A stretch of DNA of 64,000 nt from Geodermatophilus poikilotrophus (GTDB lineage Bacteria; Actinomycetota; Actinomycetes; Mycobacteriales; Geodermatophilaceae): contig NZ_FOIE01000001.1 in NCBI RefSeq assembly GCF_900111455.1, positions 1 through 64,000 on the forward strand, in the 5' to 3' direction. How positions within the stretch are numbered: the stretch's first letter is position 1; every line of letters starts with the position of its first letter. Shown here piece after piece: positions 46,876 through 57,145 of the stretch. A program made the position numbers and the translations under genes. Under the pieces are notes generated by a model that had not been told where the DNA came from, did not search any database, and saw nothing but the letters and a program-made list of their open reading frames with translations.

Positions 46876-49169
46876 ATGCCGGGTGTGCCCGGTCCCGCGC
46901 CGCAGGAGATCCTCGGCCGGACGCACCCGGCCCTGCTGCGGGAGGCCATCGCCGTCGTCGGACGCAGTACCGACCCCGGCAGCCTGGGAACGGGGAGCAA
47001 CCTCAAGGTCCGGTGGCGGTGCTCTTCCTGCGAGCACGAGTGGGTGGCCGCGGTGGCCGCCCGGGTGAAGGCCGGTCGCGGTTGCCCGCAGTGCGCATGG
47101 TTGCTGCGTGCACGGTCGCGAGCGCAGGCTCCCGTCGGGAGGTCGCTGCAGGACCTGCATCCGGCGGTTGCGGCCACCTTCGTCCGCAACCTCGACCGCG
47201 AGGACATGACGCCGGTCGACTTGCGACCTGCCTCTCAGCAGCGCTGCGTGTGGCGGTGTGACCGGTGCGGCCAGGAGTGGTCCGCCACGGTGGCGAACCG
47301 TGTGAACGGCCGCGGCTGTCCGCCCTGCGCCAACCGCCGCCGTGCTGCCGGGCGCCGGCAACCCCGGCGAGACGGCGCCACCGCCGCTAGCCGAGCTCCG
47401 GCGCTGGTGGCCGAGTTCCTGGAGAACCTCACGAACCCCGGTGAGGGGCTGGAGCGGCTCCGGCCGGCGTCGGTGGACCGCTGTCTGTGGCGATGCCGCA
47501 CCTGCGGGCACGAGTGGCAGGCGACGGTGGTGAACCGCGTGACGCAGTCGAGCGGTTGCCCGCCCTGCGCCTTCGAGCGCACCGCCGCCGCCCGCCGCGT
47601 GCCGAAGGAGGGCCAGTCGCTGGCTGAGCTCTCACCGGAGGTAGCCGCCGAGTTCCAGGAGAACCTGGCGGTGCCCGGCCGGGGTCCAGAACTGCTGGCC
47701 AGCCGGTCGAACGACGCCTGCCGTTGGCGGTGCGGTCGCGGCCACGAGTGGGTCACGACTGTCGCCTCTCGGGCGGCCGGCGCGGGCTGCGCCCGATGTC
47801 AGGGCAGCGGCCGGTCGTTGTTCGAGTACCAAGTGGCCGAGCTACTGGAGGGCGCGACGGGCAGCGCTGTCCGCGTCGATGTGCACGTGGAAGCCGACGG
47901 GCGCAGATGGCGTGTCGACCTGCAGGTGGTCGACGTCGGCCTGCTCGTGGACCTCGATCCGCTGTACTGGCACCGCGCCGCGTCCCGCGACGAGCGGAAG
48001 TCGCACGCGATGCGGGCCCATGACTACATCCGCGTCCGGCCGTGCTCACTGCCGCCCGTCGTGGCACCCACGGTGGCTGTCGCCGAGGAGTGCGAAGACC
48101 CGTACGTGTGGGCGGCGGCGCTCGCGCCGGTCCTCACCGCCCGGGGGCTTGCCTGGCAGGGCCTGACGCCGTTCAAGCAGGCGGCCGCCCTGGCGGCAGC
48201 GTTCGATGTGTGGCGGGCGGAGACGTCGGCGCGACCTGTGCCCTCCGCCGTCGATGCCGCCCCGGCACTGCTGGAGGAGTTCGTCGGCACCGCACCTGCG
48301 AGGGTGTGTCCCTGGATTGGCTCAGCCCGAGCGCGAAGGACAAGTGCGACTGGCGCTGTGCGGCGTGCGGACACACCTGGGTCTCCTCCGTGGCCTCCCG
48401 CGCCCGGATGGGCACCGGCTGCCCGGTCTGCAGCCGGGTGCGCACGGACGCGGCCTCCCGCGCCCGGTCCCTGCCCGGCGTGGGCGAGTCGCTGGCTGAC
48501 CTGCACCCGCAGGTCGCCGCCGAGTTCCTCCACTGCGACCGCGACCCCACCCGGACGCCCTCCTCTCTCCGGCCGCAGAGCAACCTGTGCTGCACCTGGC
48601 GCTGCAGCCGCTGTGAGCATGAGTACTCCGCCTCACCGGCGGGGCGGGTCCGCGGGCGCGGATGTGCCACGTGCGGCCGCGAGCGCACCCGCCGGGCGCG
48701 GGCAACGGCGGCACCGGGCGCTGCTCTGCGCGACCTCCATCCGGCGATTGCCGCCGAACTGCTGGAGTGCCTTGACGGGGCCGGCCTGACCGCCGCGCAG
48801 TTGCACCCCCGCTCGAACAAGCGGTGCCGGTGGCGCTGTCCCGCGTGCGGGCACACTTGGGACGCGCTGGTTGCGACGCGGACCGCCGGCAACGGGTGCC
48901 CCGACTGCGGCCGCCGGCGCAGCGGGGCCAGCCGAGCCACGGCCCCCCGCGGTCTGGCGTTGGCCGACATGTTCCCCGCACTGGCGGCCGAGTTCGTCGC
49001 GAACGAGACCAACGCGGCACGGACTCCCGTCACCCTCAAGCCGGGCAGCCACGACCGGTGCCGCTGGCGATGCGTCACCTGCACCGGCGAGTGGGTCACC
49101 GCTTTGAAGAACCGCACCCGCAACGGAACCGGATGCCCGCACTGTCACCGGACGGCCAAAGCGCGATGA
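46876..49169 (+). pseudogene. zinc-ribbon array protein with embedded nuclease domain (frameshifted)
   Basis: Repaired, the protein would have about 764 residues. It has eight treble-clef/zinc-ribbon modules of the DUF4379 type. Each module follows the pattern L..L.P..A.EF...P..L.P.S...C.WRC..CGHEW...V..R....GCP.C. Four modules precede and four follow a nuclease-like domain (about residues 320-415) with FEYQVAELLEG, WRVDLQVVDVGLLVDLDPLYWH and HAMRAHDYIRVRP, reminiscent of Vsr/DUF559 folds. Module 4 lacks one cysteine (CGRGHEW). A single-base deletion near 48290-48303 moves the frame from LLEEFVGTAPA to CEGVSLDWLSPS. It is either a real pseudogene or a sequencing error. Confidence 0.75.
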
Positions 49170-49283
49170 TGAAAAGCTCACTCGTCGAATGACAGATAAC
49201 GCGTAGGAGCGAGGTTCGCTGCGGGCGTCGCCGCGAACGGGCGCCGGCACGGCCCGGGCGCCCGGACGACGCAGGACTGGCCG

Positions 49284-50142
49284 TTATCTGCCATCGCCGC
49301 CGCGGCCGGCCCCGTCCTGAACGGCGATGTAGGAGTGGTCCCCCTCGACCTCGAGGTCGAACACGTACCCGCCCTCGCAGGGCTCCTCGACGACCTGGCG
49401 GACTTTTCCGCCACAGGTGGTTCTCGTCCTGAGCGCTGCGGCAGTCCCGCAGCTTGTGCCCGGTGATGTACTGCTGCTTGAGGCGGCTGCGCACCGCCCG
49501 AAGGCCTGTGGTGACCCGCTCCCCACATCCGCATCGGCAGGTACCTCTCGCGCGTCTCCTCCTCGCGCTCCGACGGCAGCGTTACGTTCCAGCGGTCCTG
49601 GCGGGTTGCAGGGTGCCGGTTCACCGAAGGTTCCGAGCCGACTATGGCCGGCCGCCGGCCGAGGCCGACGGCGATGGCGTGCATGTCCAGCGCCAGTCGG
49701 GCCGCGACGGTGATGCCGTCCCGACTCGCGTGGTTGCTGCGGACCCGCACGTTTCCATCCCCGTCGTACCAACCGCCCAGCACGCCAGCGAGGAACGCGG
49801 CGTCGCCCGCGGTGACGTGCTCGGACAGGTGCTTGTCGCCATGCCTGGTGGTCCCCAGGACGAGCCGCCCGAACAGCAGTCGCCACGCCTTGCCGTACAG
49901 GACGACGTCACGATGCCGTTGGGCCGCGGCTGAGCACGCCCCTCAGCCCCGAGCGCCTCCTTGATGAGTGCCACTGTCTCCGGGGCGAGCGTGTCCTGCT
50001 CATGTGAGCCGTAGGTCCATGCCACCTTGTTCGCGGTCGTGCTCCCCTCCGCGGCGTAGAGGCCGAGCAGCCGGCCCAGCCCCGCAGTCATGGGCAGCCG
50101 TGGGGGCAGAGCCTCCACAACGGACTCGACGGCACTCGTCAT
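49284..50142 (-). pseudogene. decayed LAGLIDADG / intein-like homing element
   Basis: The minus strand encodes pieces of a LAGLIDADG homing endonuclease in three frames. The first motif lies in GLGRLLGLYAAEGS and the second in AFLAGVLGGWYDGDGNVRV. RSRLKQQYITGHKLRDCRSA follows, and the tail GGYVFDLEVEGDHSYIAV closely resembles intein block F. Frame changes occur near 49.92, 49.52 and 49.41 kb. The C-terminal His-Asn of an intein is not present, and no N-terminal intein blocks or extein are seen upstream. It is a dead remnant. Confidence 0.7.
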
Positions 50143-50293
50143 GCCGTAGTGGGTGACCGTGCGGGAACCGCGGGTGGAGGGTCGCACCTCCTGTGAAATC
50201 CGACGGGAGTGTCGCGATGTCCGGGGAGCCTCACCCGGTCAGGCGTCCGGGAAACGACACGACTCTCCAGATAACGACACTCTGGAGCTTGTG

Positions 50294-52493
50294 GTGAACG
50301 GGGTGGTGGCCGGCTTCGAACCCGCTGATCGTCGCGGCGCCGGGTCCGCCACAATCGTGGCGCGGCGTCGGCGCAGCATCCACGGGGGTCAGGGCCAGTT
50401 GGGCGAGTTCGTGAAGCAGGAGCGGATACGCCTTGAGCTGGGGCCGGAGCAGCTGGCGCTCGCGGTCTCAGATGGCGACCTGGACCAACTGTCGATCGCC
50501 ATGCGGGCCGCCAGCAGCATGTGGGGCGGGCGTCGGTTCCCCATCGTGGCGATCAGCACGGACGGTGAGGTCACCGACGCGGGAACGGGCCGACAGCTCC
50601 TTGACGTCCTTCAGGTAACGACCCTCATCGATTTCACCGGAGCTCTGGTTCCCGGCGGGACGGTGCCGTCGGACAGTCGGCAGATTCCCGTCGTTCCTGC
50701 CCGGCCCCTAGAGGACGCCACTCAATGGAGTCCCTCGACGTTGGTCAGCCACACGCTCGCGGACCTCGACGGAAAGCGGCTGGTCGAAGCTCCGACTGAC
50801 AGCCCGTTTCTGGTGGCGGCCGTCGGTCGGCTGGCCTGTCGTTCAGAGCTCGACTCGTGGGCCGAGTTCGGAGCCGAGGTCCACCCGGTCTCGGACACCG
50901 ACTTCGTGCAGGCGCAGCTCAGCGGGGAGCGTCATCGACGTGACGCGGCACGGTCTGCCCACGATGGCGGTGTCTGCTCCTTTCGCGGAGTCGCCGATGT
51001 TGGTCTACGTAACCGGGGCCGAGCCGTCTTTCACAGACCTGCTGTGGTTCTGGAACGCGCGCGCCATGCGGCCCGGCGAAGAGGGAGTCGACCTGCTGCT
51101 GGGCGTCGAGCATGTCCTGCCCAATGCGGATGTGCTCAAGGAACTCGTCCACCGAACTGCTCGGGGCACTCCTTCCCTGTCGTTGGTCAGCATGTCCGTG
51201 CCGGCGGACGAGCTCCGAGGGCTGCTCTCCGTCATTGGCATCCCCGAGCATGAGGGCACCAAGTGGACGGAGCAGAGGTTCGGAAAGGCGCCCGTGGAGC
51301 CGACCGCCGTAGTGAACGGCGACCCTCGAGGTGGCTGGTTCGGCGAGCGCGAGGTCGGCGCGGTCACCGACGTGACCACCGCGCTTTACCGCCCCGGCAC
51401 TACGGTGGCGTTCGAGAGCCCGTTGCCGGTCGCCCCGAGGTTCGTCGGCCAGCGCACCGATCTGCGACTGCGGTCCCAGCTCTTCGACGTCCCCCGCCGA
51501 CCTGCTGTCGCCCCTCTGTTCCACCAGAACGCCAACTGGGTCGGCGGCGCCTTACGCCTGCGCTCGGCGCTGTTGCCGCGCTACGAACTGAACCTCCGGC
51601 TACCCGGGCCAGACCAGATTCTGGACGCCGCCGTCGCGTTGCCGTACCGAGCCTCAGACAAGGCGCGCCAGCTGCGGGCCGTCCTGGCGCGTGAAGGTGG
51701 ATCGCTTGACCTTTACCGCGATCCGGTGGTGCTCTCCGTCATCGAGGCGCTCAGCCCGATCGACAGCCGGGACCTCAAGCGCTCCCTCGCCCAGCTCGGG
51801 AAGCTCGATGAGCCCGATCGAGAGCTCATCCTGGCCGCAGTGGCATCGGTGAAGGAGCCCGACCTCCGTGCGCTGGACGAGGTCCGAACGCTCTTGAAGC
51901 CTCCGGCGCCGACGGGAGTGACGGCCAAGCGCGTCGCCGAAGCCCTCGGCGAACTGGTGGACCGAGCCCACGTCCACCGCGGGCTGCGCGCCGACTGCAC
52001 CCTGTGCGATACCCGTGAGCTCCGGCAGCTGACCGAGGCCGCCGCCGCGCCGACGTGCCGGGCCTGTCGGGCGCCCGCCGCCTACGCCGCCGGAGCGCGT
52101 GGTGAGCCCGCGATGTACTACCGGCTCTCCCCGGTTATGCGGCTCATCAGTGCCAACGGTGGCCTTCCCGTCCTCGCCGCCGCGGCCGTGCTCCAAGCCG
52201 AGGGCGTCCACCTGCTCGCGGGCGCCGAAGCCACCAGCGACGGCGAGGACTTCGAAGTTGATCTCTTGGGCTGGGGCCGCACGAAGGTGCTGGCCGGGGA
52301 GGTGAAGAGGCGAGCAGCCCGCCTGGCGGACGTCGAGAACGATGTCAGGAACAGCGCACGATTCGGCGCCGATGTTCACATCGCCGCGGCGTTGGGCATC
52401 ATCGACGATGACCTGCGCGCTCAGCTCAGTACCGCCTGCGCCGCCGAAGGCCTGGAGCTTCGAGTTCTCGACGCGTCGCAGTTGCTTGTGTAA
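50294..52493 (+). pseudogene. zinc-ribbon and PD-(D/E)XK-like nuclease gene (frameshifted)
   Basis: The repaired product is about 730 residues. The N-terminal 210 residues (EFVKQERIRLELGPEQLALAVSDG ...) lead to a frameshift at the GGGG run near 50925, where an extra G moves the frame. The C-terminal 520 residues continue with VYVTGAEPSFTDLLWFWNARAM and helical segments. A four-Cys ribbon (CTLCDT...PTCRACRAPAAY) follows, then a C-terminal restriction-endonuclease-like core FEVDLLGWGRTKVLAGEVKRR with Asp and Glu-x-Lys. The start at GTG 50294 has GGAG upstream. The downstream part could still be made alone. It is convergent with the kinase gene. Confidence 0.65.
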
Positions 52494-52640
52494 GCGCGGC
52501 GGCCCTGCGACGCACCGAAGGGGTGACGTTCGCCGGCATCGGGTCCAGGGGCCGGTCGGTCGGCCAACACGCCTGGGTCGGCTGCTCGTGCCGTGGACCG
52601 ATGAAGCATCAGTCCCGCACTGAGTCGCCGCCTGGACCCG

Positions 52641-54718
52641 TCAGGAGCGGCGCCAACTGCCGGCCGGGTTTTTCTCCGGGAGCATTGACGGCCGGAACAG
52701 CTCGCCCTTGACCGCGGCGCCGAACCAGCCGATCCAGCGGTCCACGAACTCGTCGGTCTCTCCGGGAACCAGCTTTGTGAACGGCCACGCCACCTGGGTG
52801 GAGGTCATGGCCGCGGACACGGCGCCTTGCGCCTCACTGCCGGGGGGAAGCGCGAACGGCTCCTGCGGACGGCTCCCCCCCAGGGTCCAGAACGCCGTCT
52901 CGAACCAGCCGTACTCACCCGCTCGCTGCGCGTCGCAGTACCACAGCGAGTGGCTGCGCCCTTCCCAGCCGGCGCGGTTGCGAGGAGCCACGACGCTTAC
53001 CGTTGCATGTGCGATGACGTCGAACGGCCACCGCGGGTGACTGTCCTTGACCGCCTGCGACGCGGAAAGGCCAAACCGAGCCCCGCCCATCTCGACATGC
53101 CAGCCGCCGTCATCCCGCCGCTTCACCGGGATGCCGGGCGCCTCGCCGAGGACGATTGAAAGCAGGGTCGTCGAGACACCCTCGAGGATTCGGCTGGCAG
53201 CGTCGGCAAGGTCGCGCCGGCGCTCCTGCTCCGTCATGGTGCGCGACTCCGCTGCCTCTGCCGCCGCCCGCTGCTCGGACTGCTGCCGGTACGCCTCAGC
53301 GAGGGTCGAGAGCCCTGGTGCAGTACTCGGAGCCCCTGCCCGCTGAAGACGGTTCAGGAGGCTCGATGGCGTCGGCCGGGCCTGCTGCGGCTTCGCCAGA
53401 CAGTCCTGGACGATCGCGCCCAGCTGCGGGGAGACACCCTCGAGCCGCGGCGGCGCGCCCTGCAGGTGCTGCTCCCGGAAGTCGAACACCTCCGGACCGG
53501 GGAACGGCCGCTCCCCAGCGAGCAGCTCGAAGGCCATGACACCCACGGCGTAGACGTCGGTCGCGGACGACGCGCGCTCCATCCTCCACTGCTCAGGCGC
53601 CGCGTACTGCTTGGTCCAGGAGTACTTCCGGGTGTCTGGTGCCGTGGACGCCTCGGAGTACCGGGAGATGCCGAAGTCAGCCAAGCACCACGTGTCGTTG
53701 AGGCGCATGACGTTCTCCGGCTTGATGTCACGGTGCACCACGCGGCCGTCCAGATCCGCAAGGGCGGTCACCACGTCGGTCAAGACAGTCAGCGCCTCCT
53801 CGGCAGCCAGGGCGCCACCCGCATCGACCAGTCGCTCCCGGAGCGTCACGTCCGCCCTCGGCATCACCATGACGAAGGAGCCGTCGATCTCGCCGACGTC
53901 GAGCACCGGGACGACATTCCGGACCTCGTCCGGGTTGGCGAACAGCAACTCGCGGTCCGCCCCTGGCTCCTTCGGGACCAGCTTCACGACCACGGAACTG
54001 CCATCATCCCCGGTCGCTGCGTACACCTGACCGAAGCCGCCCCTTTTGAGCGGCTCGCCGAGCACCCAGCGGCGCTTCAGCTGAATGACGTTGTCCACCG
54101 TGACTGCCTCCGCGTTCCGTTCGGGGACGCCGTCCGCCCCGTGCCGTCGCATCCAGTACTCCGCGAGATCGTGGACGCCGGCGTAGGGCCGCGCACGCCG
54201 ATCCACCCGGAGCTGCCAGGAGTCCGCCGACCGGCTGTGGCTCCCAGTCCACGGCTCGGTGGCCAGCAGCAGGCCGGACTGCCGAGCGACGTCCCGAGCA
54301 CCAACTGGGTCCATGCCAAGTTCGCCGGCGACCTGGTCGACGGTGAGCACGGGCTCGCCGCCGGACGGGTCAACGTCCCGCTCGGCGGCCGCCGCGAGCC
54401 GCGCCGCAGCCACCACCACGTCGATCGCCGGGCTAGTGCCGGTGCACGACGCTGCGCCGGCCAGGGTCAGCATCAGCTGACCGTCGTCCCTGGGTGGCGC
54501 CGCGCCCTCGGGCCGGCCCCCCAGCAGGAGGTCGGTGGGCGTACGGCTGATGACCGTGTCGATGGGGACGTTGTGATGGTGGTACATCGCGCGGTCAACG
54601 CGCTCGTAGGTGGCCAGTGGTCGCCCGCCGTGAGCAGGTCCCACACGGTCTGGAGGAGCAGCGCGACTTCTCCGTCCGAGGGCACGGGTAGCCCCGGCAC
54701 CCCGTTGGCCGCCCTCAT
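52641..54718 (-). pseudogene. Ser/Thr protein kinase with extra N- and C-terminal domains (frameshifted)
   Basis: The repaired product is about 692 residues. The N-terminal 240 residues include a winged-helix-like segment (LTVDQVAGELGMDPVGARDVARQSGLLL). The kinase domain has WVLGEPLKRGGFGQVYAA, VVVKLVP (ATP Lys), VVHRDIKPENVM (catalytic Asp), LADFGIS and YAAPEQW. TDVYAVGVMAFELLAGERPFPG follows. A coiled segment rich in Glu/Ala/Arg and a unique C-terminal domain end the protein. A one-base deletion near 54608-54614 separates DHWPP from TYERVDRAMYHHHN. The ATG at 54718 has GAGGGGGA upstream. Confidence 0.75.
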
Positions 54719-55385
54719 GACTTCCCCCTCGCGAAATGGCCGGTCGCCCTTGCGTCAGGAAGCCCGGCCGAGCACAGCGTCTTCCTCTTCCTCTGACTCG
54801 GTGCCGCCGTCCGGCGTGACGCCGCATGCAGGATGCCACCCCGCACCGACAGGAGCGATCGGCGCAGCAGGCGGGCCGTCAGGGACATGCAGACGCGCGG
54901 CCATCGTCTTGTCGCCTGAGAGGGCCCTTGCCCGGGCAGCTGTGCCGGCGTGGTTGCAGTTCTGGTTGCAGTTGCGCGTGTTCGCTCCGGTGCATCAGCG
55001 TCTGCGGTCGTACGAACGGGCACGTCAAGTGGCCTACGGAACGGTCGGGAACCGCTGCGAACGCGATCATGACGGCCTGGCAGTGTGGGATCGAGTCCGG
55101 GCCCTCTTCAATTGTCGGTGTTCGAGGGGAACTTCGACTCCGCCACGTGGGCCTTGCCCACCAGTTGCCGCCGCAGCGGGGGAGCGGTCCCCTTGTCGTC
55201 GTCCGCGCTGCCTTGGGTGTTCCTGCCTCCACTAGGCCCTCAAGTCTCAGTGGGGATGGGCACAGATTACTCGTCTGGGACTGCCTCGGACGAAGACGAC
55301 GCGCGACGGCATCCGTCAGGATGCCCCGACCGGGCAGGCGGCCGCGGCGGCCAGGAACTCGCCTTGCCTCTGGGCGTCGAGGCAA
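54719..55385. other. 667-base region without a supported gene
   Basis: No frame with consistent codon bias or domain was found. A short tandem repeat of GGTTGCAGTT (two copies, about 54951-54975) is present. The region separates the frameshifted kinase from an island hypothetical gene and must contain the kinase promoter on the minus strand. Confidence 0.5.
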
Positions 55386-55994
55386 CTATGCCTTCAGGTG
55401 TCCCGCCTGGCGCAGGTCGACGATGAGCTGCTGCAGGGCGCGCACGATCAGAATCCGGTGGCTGACCCACGCCGACGCGCTGATCAGGCACTCGTCCCGG
55501 GAGATGTGCCGCAAGACCCATTGCTTGTCCAGGTCGTTGTGCCAGACGTAGGCGTCGAACCACCGCTCGGCGATCTCCACGTCGGTCAGCCGGGTCTGCT
55601 CATCGACCCCGGGGCCAGCGACCATGACGATCCAGCGCTCCCCCCCGAGCAGCTCGTTCACCTGGCGTCGGACTTCCCGGATCAGATCCCGCACCGGCTC
55701 GGGCGCGTCCATCAGAAGCAACCCCAGGGCGGTGAGGACCTTGCCGATCTGGACCGGCTCCTTCTGCAGGACGGTGACCGGCCGGAGCATCACGGCGGCC
55801 TCGATCAGCTCGGGCACGGGCAGGTGAAACCGCTCGATGCGATGCTCCCGCTGGCCGACTCGGACCAGGATGTTCATGGTCGACCCAACGGTGGCCAGGT
55901 CCTCGCGCTGCGCGGCGGCGGTTTCCATGATCGCCTCGGCCCGGCCGGCGAAGGCGGCCAGCGTGCGCCGCGCAGCCTCCGGGTTCCCCGCCAT
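55386..55994 (-). CDS. hypothetical helical protein
   Basis: This 202-residue protein is mostly helical with no recognised family. Notable segments are ARRTLAAFAGRAEAIMETAAAQREDL, LIEAAVMLRPVTVLQKEPVQIGKVL, and a Trp-rich part ERWFDAYVWHNDLDKQWVLRHI. No ribosome-binding site precedes the ATG. TACGGT lies six bases upstream and would suit a leaderless start. The consistent GC-rich third positions support real coding. Confidence 0.7.
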   Translation of the reverse strand: MAGNPEAARRTLAAFAGRAEAIMETAAAQREDLATVGSTMNILVRVGQREHRIERFHLPVPELIEAAVMLRPVTVLQKEPVQIGKVLTALGLLLMDAPEPVRDLIREVRRQVNELLGGERWIVMVAGPGVDEQTRLTDVEIAERWFDAYVWHNDLDKQWVLRHISRDECLISASAWVSHRILIVRALQQLIVDLRQAGHLKA

Positions 55995-56045
55995 GCGGTC
56001 ACCGTAGGACCGACCACCGGCGCCGTCCGCGGGTGCGCCGGCACT

Positions 56046-56216
56046 TCATATCCAGGGGCGTGCGAAGTCCCTGCCGATCTGCTGGTTCAGGTCGAAGACG
56101 CCGTCGTCGACGAGCTTCTTGCCGTTCCACCACAGTCGGGGGCCGCATGACAGCTCTGTGCATACCGCAGCCGGGTGACCGTGCCCTTGTAGGTCGCGAT
56201 GGGCGGCGGCATCCAC
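56046..56216 (-). CDS. possible small protein (56 residues)
   Basis: A GTG-started frame encodes a 56-residue peptide ending RLWWNGKKLVDDGVFDLNQQ and IGRDFARPWI. The C-terminal half looks like genuine protein with actinobacterial third-base preference. No family is recognised and no clear ribosome-binding site is seen. It could be the 3' remnant of a longer gene. Confidence 0.35.
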   Translation of the reverse strand: MDAAAHRDLQGHGHPAAVCTELSCGPRLWWNGKKLVDDGVFDLNQQIGRDFARPWI

Positions 56217-56309
56217 CGGCGCCGGCCGACGATGACGCCGGTGCGCTGGAGACCGGGGACAGGCGCTGCGAGCGCGGTCGGCATCAAAGGACGGGGAGGG
56301 GCGCGAACC

Positions 56310-56831
56310 TCAATTGCGCCCGACGAGTGACACGACTTCGTCGTACGACACCTCCGTCGGCCTCGACAGCGTGGCCAGGTGCGCCGCGAGTCGTTCGATC
56401 CGCTCCTCGTTGCAACTCGCCCAGGCCATGATGCTGGCGGCGACGTCGTCGGCCGAGCCCCCGATGAGCGCGTGGAACTCGGCTGCGGTGATCGCGCCCA
56501 GCCGTCCGGCGCCCTTGAGCCAGTACTCGACGTCCTTGTCGTAGGCGCCGTACATGCCGTGGCCGATCAGCTGCTCCTCGGCCAGCGTGCCCGCAGCGCA
56601 GAACCGGAAGCTGGTCGCTGTGTCGGGGAGGACCCAGGTAGCTGGGTCCTCGCTCGGCATCTTCGCCTCTGCTGTGACACGGCTCAGACCACCGTTGACG
56701 CTCGGCCCGGCACCTTCGGCGTACAGGTAGATGCACTCGAAGCGGATGTCGTTGTCCACGGCGGCTACCGCATGCGCGGCCTCGTGGATGTAACCGTGCC
56801 ACTCAAGGTCCTGCCCGGAGCACTCGCACAC
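56310..56831 (-). CDS. M41-like HExxH metalloprotease-fold protein
   Basis: The protein is about 173 residues with LEWHGYIHEAAHAVAAVDND, an HExxH zinc motif in the FtsH-peptidase (M41) sequence style. FCAAGTLAEEQLIGHGMYGAYDKDVEYW is where M41 peptidases place the third zinc ligand, an Asp on a helix. A helical C-terminus follows. There is no AAA domain, so it is a stand-alone peptidase-like protein. The GTG at 56831 has GGAGG eight bases upstream; GTGs at 56846 and 56972 are alternatives. The role is unknown. Two Cys in the leader (CECSG) could bind metal. Confidence 0.7.
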   Translation of the reverse strand: MCECSGQDLEWHGYIHEAAHAVAAVDNDIRFECIYLYAEGAGPSVNGGLSRVTAEAKMPSEDPATWVLPDTATSFRFCAAGTLAEEQLIGHGMYGAYDKDVEYWLKGAGRLGAITAAEFHALIGGSADDVAASIMAWASCNEERIERLAAHLATLSRPTEVSYDEVVSLVGRN

Positions 56832-56925
56832 CTCGATGTCCTCCACGTCCCTCAGTCTGCCGGGACCCTCGCGGGCCCCGTAGTCCGCGTTGCGGGGACC
56901 CACCGGCCAGGACGTCCTTCCCGGT

Positions 56926-57048
56926 GTGGCTGCGCCGGCCCGGTCAGAAGCGGAGTTCTGCGCGTTGAACACCTACCTGCTGGCCAGCGAGATCGTGCGC
57001 CTCCACTCCGTTCCCGCCGAGGACCGGGAACCGCTGAAGGAGAGCTGA
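56926..57048 (+). CDS. possible small ORF or gene remnant
   Basis: A 40-residue frame (from GTG 56926: AEFCALNTYLLASEIVRLHS...DREPLKES) has strong GC third-position bias and an amphipathic helix. It overlaps the upstream region of the divergent HExxH gene. It may be a truncated gene; nothing is recognised. Confidence 0.3.
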   Translation: MAAPARSEAEFCALNTYLLASEIVRLHSVPAEDREPLKES

Positions 57049-57145
57049 TCCGGCGGTCCGGGCTCCGCGAGGCCCGGCGGCCGCCGTCGTCAGGGCCGAT
57101 GCCGACCCGCATCATGCAGCGCCGCCGCGGGCCCGATGCTCCGGC

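Noticed and set aside
53466..55235. A 589-residue plus-strand open frame opposite the kinase gene
   Set aside because: The minus strand carries the kinase motifs HRDIKPEN and DFG; this frame is the antisense shadow.
54826..55551. A 241-residue plus-strand open frame before the hypothetical gene at 55386
   Set aside because: Low-complexity, Cys/Ser/Arg-rich and partly antisense to a better gene; no support.
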